The notes under the pieces were generated by a model. The model saw nothing but the letters and a program-made list of their open reading frames with translations. It was not told where the DNA came from and made no database searches. Positions 1-7,289 of a stretch of 64,000 bases of DNA are shown piece after piece. Source of the DNA: Castellaniella sp049650445 (GTDB taxonomy: Bacteria > Pseudomonadota > Gammaproteobacteria > Burkholderiales > Burkholderiaceae_B); contig NZ_JBASAD010000035.1 in assembly GCF_049650445.1 (NCBI RefSeq), forward strand, positions 1 through 64,000. Reading direction: 5' to 3'. The translations under genes and the position numbers were made by a program. Each line of letters opens with the position of its first letter. Position 1 is the first letter of the stretch.

Positions 1-129
1 CCGCAGCGGGGGTGGCCGTGCCCCGGGCAGCCGCCCGGCCCGCGAAGGCGGTGCGCCCCAGGCCCCGCGCCGGGATGCTCGTCCGGCCTCGTCCGGCCGT
101 TCCGCGTTGCTCCGTAAAGCCGATTGACC

Positions 130-1728
130 ATGAGCCTGAACGAAGAAGTCGCCCGCCGACGCACTTTTGCCATCATTTCCCACCCCGACGCCGGGAAGAC
201 GACCCTGACCGAAAAGCTGTTGCTGTTCGCAGGCGCCATCCAGATCGCCGGCAGCGTCAAGGCGCGCAAGGCCAGCCGTCATGCGGCGTCTGACTGGATG
301 GAGATCGAAAAGCAGCGTGGCATCTCGGTGGCTTCCTCGGTCATGCAGATGGAATACCGCGATTGCGTCATCAATCTGCTGGACACCCCGGGCCACCAGG
401 ACTTCTCGGAAGATACCTACCGGGTGCTGACGGCGGTGGACGCCGCGCTGATGGTGATCGACGCCGGTAACGGCGTCGAGCCCCAGACCATCCGCCTGCT
501 GCAGGTCTGCCGCGCCCGCAACACGCCCATCATCACCTTCATCAACAAGCTCGACCGCGAAGTACGCGAGCCGCTGGAACTGCTCTCCGAGATCGAGGGC
601 CACCTGGGCATGGACGCGATCCCGTTCTCCTGGCCGGTGGGCATGGGCCGCCAGTTCGGCGGGGTGTTCGACCTGCGCCACGATCGGATGCGGGTCTTCC
701 GCCCGGGCGCGGAGCGCCACCGGGACGACGACGAGGCCATCGACGGACGGGACAATCCGGAGCTGGCGGCGCGATTCGGTGACGCCTACGCCAAGGCCAG
801 CGAGGAAATCGAGCTGATCACGGGCGCGGTACCGGAGTTTGACCATGCGGCCTTCCTGGAAGGCCGCCAGACGCCCGTGTTCTTCGGTTCTGCGATCAAC
901 AATTTCGGCGTGCGCGAAGTGCTGGACGCCCTGGTGGAACTGGCGCCCGCGCCTGGCCCGCGCGCCGCGCTGGAACGCAGCGTGCTGCCGACCGAGCCCA
1001 AGTTCACCGGTGTCGTGTTCAAGGTCCAGGCCAATATGGACCCGGCGCACCGCGACCGGGTGGCTTTCGTGCGTGTCAGTTCCGGCAAGTTCGATCGCGG
1101 CATGCGCCTGAAGGTTGCCCGCAACAACAAGGAAATCCGACCGAACAACGTCGTGTCCTTCCTGTCGCAGCGGCGCGAGATCGTCGAGGAAGCCTACGCC
1201 GGGGACATCATCGGCATCCCCAATCACGGCATCCTGCAACTGGGCGACGTGCTGACCGAAGGCGAATCCCTGACGTTCACGGGCCTGCCGTTCTTTGCGC
1301 CGGAACTGTTCCAGGCGGTCGAGGTCAAGGATCCCCTGCGGACCAAACAACTGCGCACCGGCCTGACGCAACTGGGCGAAGAGGGCGCCATCCAGGTGTT
1401 CCGCCCCGAGGCCGCAGGTGGTGCGCTGCTGCTGGGAGCCGTGGGCCAACTGCAGTTCGAGGTGGTCGCCCATCGTCTGAAGACCGAATACGGTGTGGAC
1501 GCCCGCCTGATGCCCGCGCGCTACAACATGGCGCGCTGGATCACCAGCAAGGATCCCAAGGCCCTGAAGAAATTCATGGACGCCAACGCCGCCAACATCG
1601 CCTATGACGTGGTGGATGCGGTCGCTTTCCTGGCCAGTTCTCCCGCCCAGTTGCGGGTCGCCCAGGAACGCTACCCCGACATCGAATTCCATGCCATGCG
1701 CGAACATGCCGGGCGGGTGTTTGCCTAG
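130..1728 (+). CDS. prfC: Peptide chain release factor 3 (RF3)
   Basis: Class II release factor GTPase that recycles RF1/RF2 from the ribosome after termination; cytosolic. The N-terminal G domain shows the P-loop HPDAGKTT near residue 20, DTPGHQDFSEDTYR (G3) near residue 80 and NKLDRE (G4) near 140. Domain 2 and the C-terminal RF3-specific part follow, and the 532 residues match the family length of about 530. ATG at 130 is preferred; an in-frame TTG two codons earlier is possible. No strong Shine-Dalgarno is visible. It is followed directly by a dispersed hairpin repeat that touches its stop codon. The family call is secure. Confidence 0.97.
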   Translation: MSLNEEVARRRTFAIISHPDAGKTTLTEKLLLFAGAIQIAGSVKARKASRHAASDWMEIEKQRGISVASSVMQMEYRDCVINLLDTPGHQDFSEDTYRVLTAVDAALMVIDAGNGVEPQTIRLLQVCRARNTPIITFINKLDREVREPLELLSEIEGHLGMDAIPFSWPVGMGRQFGGVFDLRHDRMRVFRPGAERHRDDDEAIDGRDNPELAARFGDAYAKASEEIELITGAVPEFDHAAFLEGRQTPVFFGSAINNFGVREVLDALVELAPAPGPRAALERSVLPTEPKFTGVVFKVQANMDPAHRDRVAFVRVSSGKFDRGMRLKVARNNKEIRPNNVVSFLSQRREIVEEAYAGDIIGIPNHGILQLGDVLTEGESLTFTGLPFFAPELFQAVEVKDPLRTKQLRTGLTQLGEEGAIQVFRPEAAGGALLLGAVGQLQFEVVAHRLKTEYGVDARLMPARYNMARWITSKDPKALKKFMDANAANIAYDVVDAVAFLASSPAQLRVAQERYPDIEFHAMREHAGRVFA

Positions 1729-1807
1729 GATGAACCCGGACATCGGGCAGTCCCTGCGGACTGCCCGATGTCCGGCGAATCCGAGCGGCATGCAGGCCGC
1801 GAGGTGG
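1728..1807 (+). repeat. Dispersed hairpin repeat, copy 1
   Basis: A perfect 13-bp stem (1741-1753 with 1758-1770, loop CTGC) is followed by a 32-base tail at 1776-1807. The tail is identical to the tail of a second copy at 28301-28332. A weaker shared head (GGATGA....GGACAT type) starts at 1728, in the last base of the prfC stop codon. Compared with copy 2, two stem positions differ and both are compensated on the opposite arm. It may act as a transcript 3' end. No T-run follows, so a standard Rho-independent terminator is not obvious. Confidence 0.75.
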
Positions 1808-1935
1808 AGAGATGCCGCTACCAGAGATGACTCGGCGGCGTGGCTTCATCCGCTACCGACACAAGCCGTATCCAGCCATCGCCGAGGCATCCTATACAAT
1901 GCAGAATCCGCATTGATCGACGAGGCGATCCGTCC

Positions 1936-2565
1936 ATGTCCTGGCGTCTGATTTTCGCTTTTCTGCTGCTGGCCGCAGGCGCATCCGCCTGGGGTGGCCT
2001 GCAGTTGGGCGATTGGCTGATCTCGCACGGGCCGGCACAGACCCAGATGCCGGCGCCGCACCCCGAACTGGATCAGAGCGCCGTGCTGGACGCCAATGGC
2101 AAGCCTTACGTCGCTTCTGCTCCGCAAGTGCTGCCGGACGGCCGCCAGGGAGTGCCGGAACAGGCTCCACCCGTGGATTGGAAGGTCCAGCAGGACTCCC
2201 TGCTGGATGACGGCCGGCCGATCGCTCTGGCGACGACCACGATCTCGATGGACGAGGCCATCGCACTCGCGTCTCAGAATCAGTTGGGCGACGGGCTGCA
2301 GGGCATTGCCCAGTTCGGTGCCCTGGGGAGCAGCCAGATCGTGCAGCCCATCGATGTCACGACACCGCCGTCTCCGGCGGCAACCCAGACTGCCGCAGCC
2401 AGTGGCCATTGGCAGGCCGACTTCCAGCAGGAACTCAAGGCCTGTGAAGCGCTGGGGTTCTTCTCGCGGCCTTCGTGCGCGTGGGCGGCTCGCAACAAAT
2501 ATTGCGAACCCAACGGCGCCTGGGGCAAGGTCGCCGACTGCCCCGCGAAGAAATCCAGTTTCTGA
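1936..2565 (+). CDS. Membrane-anchored or exported protein of unknown function
   Basis: A 209-residue protein that I do not recognise. Residues 1-20 form a signal peptide or membrane anchor (MSWRLIFAFLLLAAGASAW), so the bulk should lie in the periplasm. The middle is low-complexity, rich in Pro, Ala and Gln. The C-terminal 50 residues carry four cysteines (CEALGFFSRPSC, then YCEPNGAWGKVADC), which suggests a small disulphide-bonded domain. ATG at 1936 is chosen because it opens directly into the hydrophobic segment; the open frame continues upstream only through the repeat. It stands alone between prfC and the convergent bfr. Confidence 0.7.
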   Translation: MSWRLIFAFLLLAAGASAWGGLQLGDWLISHGPAQTQMPAPHPELDQSAVLDANGKPYVASAPQVLPDGRQGVPEQAPPVDWKVQQDSLLDDGRPIALATTTISMDEAIALASQNQLGDGLQGIAQFGALGSSQIVQPIDVTTPPSPAATQTAAASGHWQADFQQELKACEALGFFSRPSCAWAARNKYCEPNGAWGKVADCPAKKSSF

Positions 2566-2604
2566 TTCGGCGCCTGGACTCGCCATGCTGCGTTCCAAAT
2601 CCTC

Positions 2605-2623
2605 GCGATAGTCTGACTATCGC
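2605..2623. repeat. Palindrome between convergent genes
   Basis: An inverted repeat with 8-bp arms (GCGATAGT and ACTATCGC) and a 3-base loop. It lies in the 105-bp gap between the convergent unknown gene (ends 2565) and bfr (ends 2671). It could be a bidirectional transcript end, but there is no T-run on either side. Confidence 0.4.
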
Positions 2624-2670
2624 TGCGGTTTGCGCCTTGCCTGACAAGCCCATGCATCCGAATGATGACG

Positions 2671-3135
2671 TCACATCTGCGATTGCAGGTAGTTTTGCAG
2701 CCCAAGCTGTTCGACCAGACCGATCTGCGTTTCCAGCCAGTCGATGTGTTCCTCGGTGTCGTTCAGGATCGTCAGGAACAGGTCGCGCGAGGCAAAATCC
2801 TGCACCGATTCGCAGTAGGCCATGGCTTCTTTCACCGTGGCCTGGGCGGCGGTTTCCAGCTTCAGGTCGCAGGCCAGGATCTCGGGCACGTTTTCGCCGA
2901 TCAGCAGCTTGTGCAGATCCTGCAGGTTTGGCAGTCCGTCGAGCATGAAGATGCGTTCGATCAGCAGATCGGCATGCTTCATTTCACCGATGGATTCCTT
3001 GTATTCGTGTTCACCCAGTGCTTCGAAGCCCCAGTGACGCAGCATGCGTGCGTGCAGAAAATACTGGTTGATGGCCGAAAGTTCGTTTTTCAGCTGCTGG
3101 TTCAGGTAGCGGATGACGGTTTTGTCGCCCTTCAT
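2671..3135 (-). CDS. bfr: Bacterioferritin
   Basis: Haem-containing ferritin that oxidises Fe(II) and stores it as a mineral core in a 24-mer cage; cytosolic. The 154 residues match the family length. The ferroxidase ligands Glu18, Glu51, His54, Glu94 and His130 and the haem ligand Met52 can be counted in the sequence. The position that is Glu127 in E. coli Bfr reads Thr127 here (motif DTEEH), with Glu128 beside it. It lies just downstream of, and on the same strand as, its electron donor bfd, with about 110 bp between them, so it may also have its own promoter. Confidence 0.96.
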   Translation of the reverse strand: MKGDKTVIRYLNQQLKNELSAINQYFLHARMLRHWGFEALGEHEYKESIGEMKHADLLIERIFMLDGLPNLQDLHKLLIGENVPEILACDLKLETAAQATVKEAMAYCESVQDFASRDLFLTILNDTEEHIDWLETQIGLVEQLGLQNYLQSQM

Positions 3136-3247
3136 GGCCTGTGCCTCCTTGGTGCGCGGTCCGGCCAGAATCGGACAGACCTGAACGACAAGGCTAGCAC
3201 GACCCGCGCGCCTCGGAAACAGGGGCGGGCAAAGGGCGCAACGCCGA

Positions 3248-3499
3248 TCAGGCGACGTGGCGGATGGCGGTGCGCGACAGAACGGTGACTTCGACCTCGC
3301 CGGTCAGCCCGCCCGGGGCGGCGCCGACGTCAGCCGCATAGCGGCCGCCGGGCAGATATTCCGTCGCGGTCTCGGCGCAGCAGCCGCAGCAGGTCGCCAC
3401 GCCCAGTTGGGCCTGGAGATCGCCCAGGTCCGACGCGCCTTGCGCGATGGCGTCCTGGACCTGATGTTCGCTGATTGCGTTGCATACACAAATATACAT
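3248..3499 (-). CDS. bfd: Bacterioferritin-associated ferredoxin
   Basis: A [2Fe-2S] protein that reduces the bacterioferritin haem to release stored iron. From the chosen ATG the cluster ligands are Cys4, Cys6, Cys38 and Cys41, the same positions as in E. coli Bfd; extra cysteines sit at 37 and 40. The protein has 83 residues against about 64 in E. coli, with a Gly/Ala-rich C-terminal extension. An in-frame ATG exists five codons upstream (3514) but lies inside the Fur box. Starting at 3499 gives the family N-terminus MYICVCN. No ribosome-binding site precedes it, in keeping with a possible leaderless transcript. Confidence 0.9.
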   Translation of the reverse strand: MYICVCNAISEHQVQDAIAQGASDLGDLQAQLGVATCCGCCAETATEYLPGGRYAADVGAAPGGLTGEVEVTVLSRTAIRHVA

Positions 3500-3535
3500 G
3501 AGAATGATTATCATCTTTTATCATGGGAATGGCAA
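3499..3535 (-). promoter_or_regulatory. bfd promoter with Fur box
   Basis: On the minus strand, TTGCCA (3530-3535) and GATAAT (3507-3512) are separated by 17 bp, a good sigma-70 arrangement. A Fur-box-like sequence (TGAGAATGATTATCA on the plus strand, 3499-3513) covers the -10 element and reaches the start codon. The predicted transcription start falls within a base or two of the ATG. Repression of bfd by Fur under iron-replete conditions is inferred; Fur control of bfd is known in other proteobacteria. Confidence 0.75.
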
Positions 3536-3612
3536 GCGGTTTCAGCGAGGTGTTCGAATGGCCACACTTTGCCGCGCGGTGCGGGCGTTTGGGCCTGTGT
3601 GACGAGGCGGCG

Positions 3613-4029
3613 TCAGCGCCCCTGGCACGGCCGCAGCAGCGTCACGTCGCCATCCGTCGGCATGACGGCCCGCAGGGGTTCGCAGCGTCCGTCCACGCAC
3701 CAGTCGTAGTCGGCCACATAGGGCGAGCGTGTCAGCCGCAGTTCGTCCAGCGGTCGGGTATGCGGCTGGTAGACGTACCAGCCGTCGCGGCGCAGCACGG
3801 CGTCCGGCGGCGGCTCCATGCCCGCGCCCGAGCCCCGGATGCGCGCCTGCCCGGGGACCAGGCGCGGGCGGCCGTCCGGGTCGGCCTGGACGGTGTAGTC
3901 CTCTTCCCAGCGGATCTTTTCGATCGAATGGGTCCAGGCCAGGGTGAAGGCCCGGACCGGGACGAAGCGCGGCGGCACGCCGGGTGCCGCCGCCAGGGTC
4001 AGGCAGACCCCCAGCGCGCCCAGCATCAT
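3613..4029 (-). CDS. DUF1850 protein linked to TRAP transporter
   Basis: A 138-residue DUF1850 protein. The family signature is seen as FTLAWTHSIEKIRWEEDY near residue 30. A short hydrophobic N-terminus (MMLGALGVCLTLAAAPG) suggests export or membrane anchoring. Its start overlaps the stop of the TRAP permease in a TGATG junction at 4027-4031, so it is probably translated by coupling. DUF1850 genes commonly sit beside fused TAXI-TRAP permeases, which suggests an accessory role in that transporter; the biochemical role is unknown. Confidence 0.82.
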   Translation of the reverse strand: MMLGALGVCLTLAAAPGVPPRFVPVRAFTLAWTHSIEKIRWEEDYTVQADPDGRPRLVPGQARIRGSGAGMEPPPDAVLRRDGWYVYQPHTRPLDELRLTRSPYVADYDWCVDGRCEPLRAVMPTDGDVTLLRPCQGR

Positions 4030-6053
4030 CAGGCCGGTGTCGTCGCGGCGGCCGCGCGCGCACGGCGTGCGCGCACCACGTGCCAGACCAGGAACAGCGC
4101 CGTGGCCACGAAGCCGACCTCGTCGGTCAGCGGAAGCGCCGCCACCAGCAGGATGGCTGCCGCGATGGCGTAGAGCCGCTCCAGCCTGTTGAAGGTGGTC
4201 AGCAGGAAGCCGGTGACGCCGGCCGCCCACAGCGTGATGGCGATCAGGGCCTTGAAGACGATGTAGACCACGTCCAGCGCGTCGCCGCCCTGCAGCATCA
4301 GGGCCGGCGAATAGACGGCCATGTAGGGGATGACGAAGCCCGCCACGGCCACGCGCAGCGCCTGGATGCTGATCTTCAGGCCGTTCTCCCGGGCGATGGG
4401 GGCGGCGGCGAAGGCCGCCAGCGCCACCGGCGGGGTCAGGTCGGCCATGATGCCGAAATAGAACACGAACATGTGCGAGACGATCAGCGGCACACCCAGC
4501 TTCAGCAGGATGGGCGCGGCCAGCGAACTGGTGATGATGTAGTTCGGGATCGTCGGGATGCCCATGCCCAGCACCAGGCAGGTGATCATGGTCAGGAACA
4601 GCGCCAGGAACAGATTGTTCTCGCCGATGGCGATGACCTGGCCGCCGAACTCGGCCGCCACGCCGGTCAGGTTGATGATGCCGATGATGACCCCCACCAG
4701 CGCGCAGGCCGCCGCGACCGACAGGGCGTTGCGCGCGCCCTCGGCCAGGGAATTCAAGGCCAGCCGCAGGGTGTCGCGCCCGTGTTTGCGCATCAGCAGC
4801 ACCAGGCCCAGCACGGCGACGATGACGAAGAAGTCCGTGACGCCGAACTGGACGAAGCCCGCGCAGGCGATACCCAGCAGCAGCCAGAAGACGTAGCGCA
4901 GCACGGGCTGCGAGGCGCCCTGGATGACGGCGGCGCCGAAGATCAGGATCACCGTCAGCCCCAGGCCGATGGTGCCGGAGAACAGCGGCGTGTAGCCGGA
5001 GAACAGCAGCGCCACCAGGCCGATCAGGGGCAGCAGCAGGTACCAGCGTGCACGCACGGCCTTCCAGGGATCGGGACAGTCTTTCTTGTCCAGGCCGTGC
5101 AGACCGCGGCGGCCGGCTTCCAGGTGGACGGAGATGAAGGCGGTAGTGAAGTACAGGATGGCCGGGATGAGGGCGGCCTTGACGACTTCCACGTAGGGGA
5201 TGTTCAGCGTTTCGGCCATGATGAAGGCCACCGCCCCCATCACCGGCGGCATGATCTGCCCGCCCATGCTGGATGTGGCCTCGACCCCGCCGGCGAAGGC
5301 GGAGGAATAACCGAAGCGCTTCATCAGCGGGATGGTGAACTGGCCGGTGGTGACGACGTTGGCCACGCCCGAGCCGTTGATGGTGCCCATCAGGCCGGAA
5401 CTGACCACGGAGACTTTGGCCGGGCCGCCGCGCGTGTGGCCGACCATGCCCATGGAAAAGTCGCTGAACAACTGGATCATGCCCGCCTGTTCCAGGAAGG
5501 CGCCGAACAGGATGAACAGGTAGATGTAGGTGGACGACACGTAGGTCGGTGTGCCGTAGATGCCCTCGACCCCGAAGCCCAGGGTGCTGACGATCTGGTC
5601 AAAGCCGTAGCCCCGGTGCATGAAGGGGCCGGGAATGTACTGGCCGAACAGGCCGTAGGCCAGGAACAGGCCGCAGATGATGGGTAGCGCCCAGCCCATC
5701 ATGCGGCGGGTGGCCTCGAACACCAGCACCACGGTCAGGATGCCCACGACCATGTCGGCGTCGGTCATCTGGCCGGCGCGCGCCGTCAGATCGGATTCGA
5801 AGATCCAATGGTAGAAACTGAGGGCGAAGCCCAGGATGCCCAGCCCCCAGCCCAGGGCGCGATGGATGCGGCCGCCGCTGGAATACAGGGAAAAGACCAT
5901 CAGCAGCACGAAGCCCACGTGGACCGATCGGACCACCTGGCTGGACAAGGGGCTGTAGGCTGCGGTCCAGACCTGGAAGCAGGAAAAGACGATGGCAATC
6001 CAGAAAATGGCGCGCGGCAGGGGTTGGGCCGCGGTGTCGTGAGGGGAGCTCAT
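4029..6053 (-). CDS. TRAP transporter fused permease (DctQM-type)
   Basis: A 674-residue inner-membrane permease that fuses the small 4-TM and large 12-TM TRAP subunits; it imports an organic acid using the ion gradient. Hydrophobic segments run throughout. Family hallmarks include GTINGSGVANVVTTGQFTIPLMKR, GGQIMPPVMGAVAF and GMGIPTIPNYII in the 12-TM part. It lies 124 bp downstream of its TAXI receptor, with a hairpin between them, and overlaps the DUF1850 gene. The substrate cannot be read from sequence; relatives handle C4-dicarboxylates, glutamate and similar acids. Confidence 0.93.
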   Translation of the reverse strand: MSSPHDTAAQPLPRAIFWIAIVFSCFQVWTAAYSPLSSQVVRSVHVGFVLLMVFSLYSSGGRIHRALGWGLGILGFALSFYHWIFESDLTARAGQMTDADMVVGILTVVLVFEATRRMMGWALPIICGLFLAYGLFGQYIPGPFMHRGYGFDQIVSTLGFGVEGIYGTPTYVSSTYIYLFILFGAFLEQAGMIQLFSDFSMGMVGHTRGGPAKVSVVSSGLMGTINGSGVANVVTTGQFTIPLMKRFGYSSAFAGGVEATSSMGGQIMPPVMGAVAFIMAETLNIPYVEVVKAALIPAILYFTTAFISVHLEAGRRGLHGLDKKDCPDPWKAVRARWYLLLPLIGLVALLFSGYTPLFSGTIGLGLTVILIFGAAVIQGASQPVLRYVFWLLLGIACAGFVQFGVTDFFVIVAVLGLVLLMRKHGRDTLRLALNSLAEGARNALSVAAACALVGVIIGIINLTGVAAEFGGQVIAIGENNLFLALFLTMITCLVLGMGIPTIPNYIITSSLAAPILLKLGVPLIVSHMFVFYFGIMADLTPPVALAAFAAAPIARENGLKISIQALRVAVAGFVIPYMAVYSPALMLQGGDALDVVYIVFKALIAITLWAAGVTGFLLTTFNRLERLYAIAAAILLVAALPLTDEVGFVATALFLVWHVVRARRARAAAATTPA

Positions 6054-6073
6054 AAGCAGAAACCTGAGAACTG

Positions 6074-6105
6074 AAAAGGCGGTTCAGACACAGGTCCGAA
6101 CCGCC
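6074..6105 (-). terminator. Intra-operon hairpin with T-run
   Basis: Read on the minus strand, GGCGGTTC, a 12-base loop and GAACCGCC are followed by TTTT. It sits between the TAXI receptor and the permease. It looks like a weak terminator or an mRNA stabiliser that would leave more receptor than permease message. Confidence 0.6.
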
Positions 6106-6177
6106 CGGAGGGCATGGGGCGCGAGGGCCCCGAAGGACGCGCCCGGCAGTGGGGCGGCGTCCGTACGGAGCTGATCA

Positions 6178-7137
6178 TTATTTGATCAGGCCGACTTCTT
6201 TGTAGTAGCGCTCGGCGCCCGGGTGCAGGGGCACCGGCATGCCCTTCAGGGCGTTGTCGAGCTGGATGGCCTTGGCGGCATTGTGCGCGGATTTCAGGGT
6301 GTCGAGCTGTTCGTAGAAGACCTTGGTCATCTGGTAGACCAGATCGTCGGGCACCGTCGACGCGGTCACCAGGAAGTTCGGCACCGCCGCCGTGGGCGTG
6401 TCGGCCGTCTGGCCCTCGTAGGTGCCGGCGGGGATGGTGGCCGCCTGGTAGGCTTCGTTGCCGATCTTGGCGATGACGTCGGCCGGGATGGGCACGATCA
6501 CGATCTTGACCGAGGTCGCCAGGTCGCGGATGGAGGACACGCCCAGGCCGGCGGACTGCAGGGTCACGTCCAGTTGGCGGTTCTTCATCAGCTCGACCGA
6601 TTCGCCGAAGGGCAGGTATTCGACCTTGTCGAAGTCCGCATAGGTCAGGCCGGCGGCCTTGAGGACGGCGCGGGCGTTCAGTTCCGTGCCGGAACGGGCG
6701 GCGCCCACGGAGATGCGCTTGCCCTTGAGGTCGGCCAGGGTCTTGATGCCGGCATCGCCGTTGGCGACGATCTGGATGTAGTTGTTGTAAGTGCCCGTCA
6801 TGCCGCGCAGATTGGTCAGCGGGGCCTTGAAGCCCGCTTCGGCGTTGCCGGTGTAGGCGTCGGCCACGGTGTCGGCCAGCGCGAAGGCCAGTTCGCCGCG
6901 TCCGGCCTGCAGCAGGTTCATGTTCTCGGCCGAGGCCTTGGTGACCTGGGCGGTGGATTTGGCGTCGGGGATGTGCTTGTTGTAGATCTGGGACAGCGCC
7001 ACGCCCAGCGGGTAGTAGACGCCGCTTTGGCCACCAGTCAGGATGTTGATGAACTTGGTGTCCGCTTGCGCGGGGGCGGCGGCGATGGCGGTGGTGACCG
7101 CGACCGCGCACGCGGCCAGCCATTTGTTGATGGACAT
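6178..7137 (-). CDS. TAXI family TRAP transporter substrate-binding protein
   Basis: A periplasmic solute receptor of 319 residues. It has a clean signal peptide (MSINKWLAACAVAVTTAIAAAPAQA) and then the TAXI family opening FINILTGGQSGVYYPLGVALSQIYN. It delivers substrate to the fused permease encoded next. ATG at 7137 is chosen because AGAGGAA lies at ribosome-binding distance and the signal peptide starts there; the frame stays open further upstream without coding character. It is the first gene of a receptor-permease-DUF1850 operon. Confidence 0.93.
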   Translation of the reverse strand: MSINKWLAACAVAVTTAIAAAPAQADTKFINILTGGQSGVYYPLGVALSQIYNKHIPDAKSTAQVTKASAENMNLLQAGRGELAFALADTVADAYTGNAEAGFKAPLTNLRGMTGTYNNYIQIVANGDAGIKTLADLKGKRISVGAARSGTELNARAVLKAAGLTYADFDKVEYLPFGESVELMKNRQLDVTLQSAGLGVSSIRDLATSVKIVIVPIPADVIAKIGNEAYQAATIPAGTYEGQTADTPTAAVPNFLVTASTVPDDLVYQMTKVFYEQLDTLKSAHNAAKAIQLDNALKGMPVPLHPGAERYYKEVGLIK

Positions 7138-7289
7138 GGTTGGGTTCCTCTTCTGTTGCGATGGAAATGACAACCTGCATGGTACCAAGGGTCGCCCGTC
7201 GCACCACTCCGTAATCACCCTAGAAAAAACAGGGGATTGCTATACTGCCCTGGATCAGGCCCGTCCCGGACGCGGCCGCCGCCCGTCCC

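Noticed and set aside
12..129. Possible small gene before prfC
   Set aside because: The frame is Pro/Arg-rich and runs into prfC in the wrong frame. Nothing recognisable is seen in the first 129 bases.
3984..5687. Plus-strand open frame of 567 codons opposite the TRAP permease
   Set aside because: His/Gln/Asp-rich composition typical of antisense shadow; the minus strand encodes a recognisable permease.
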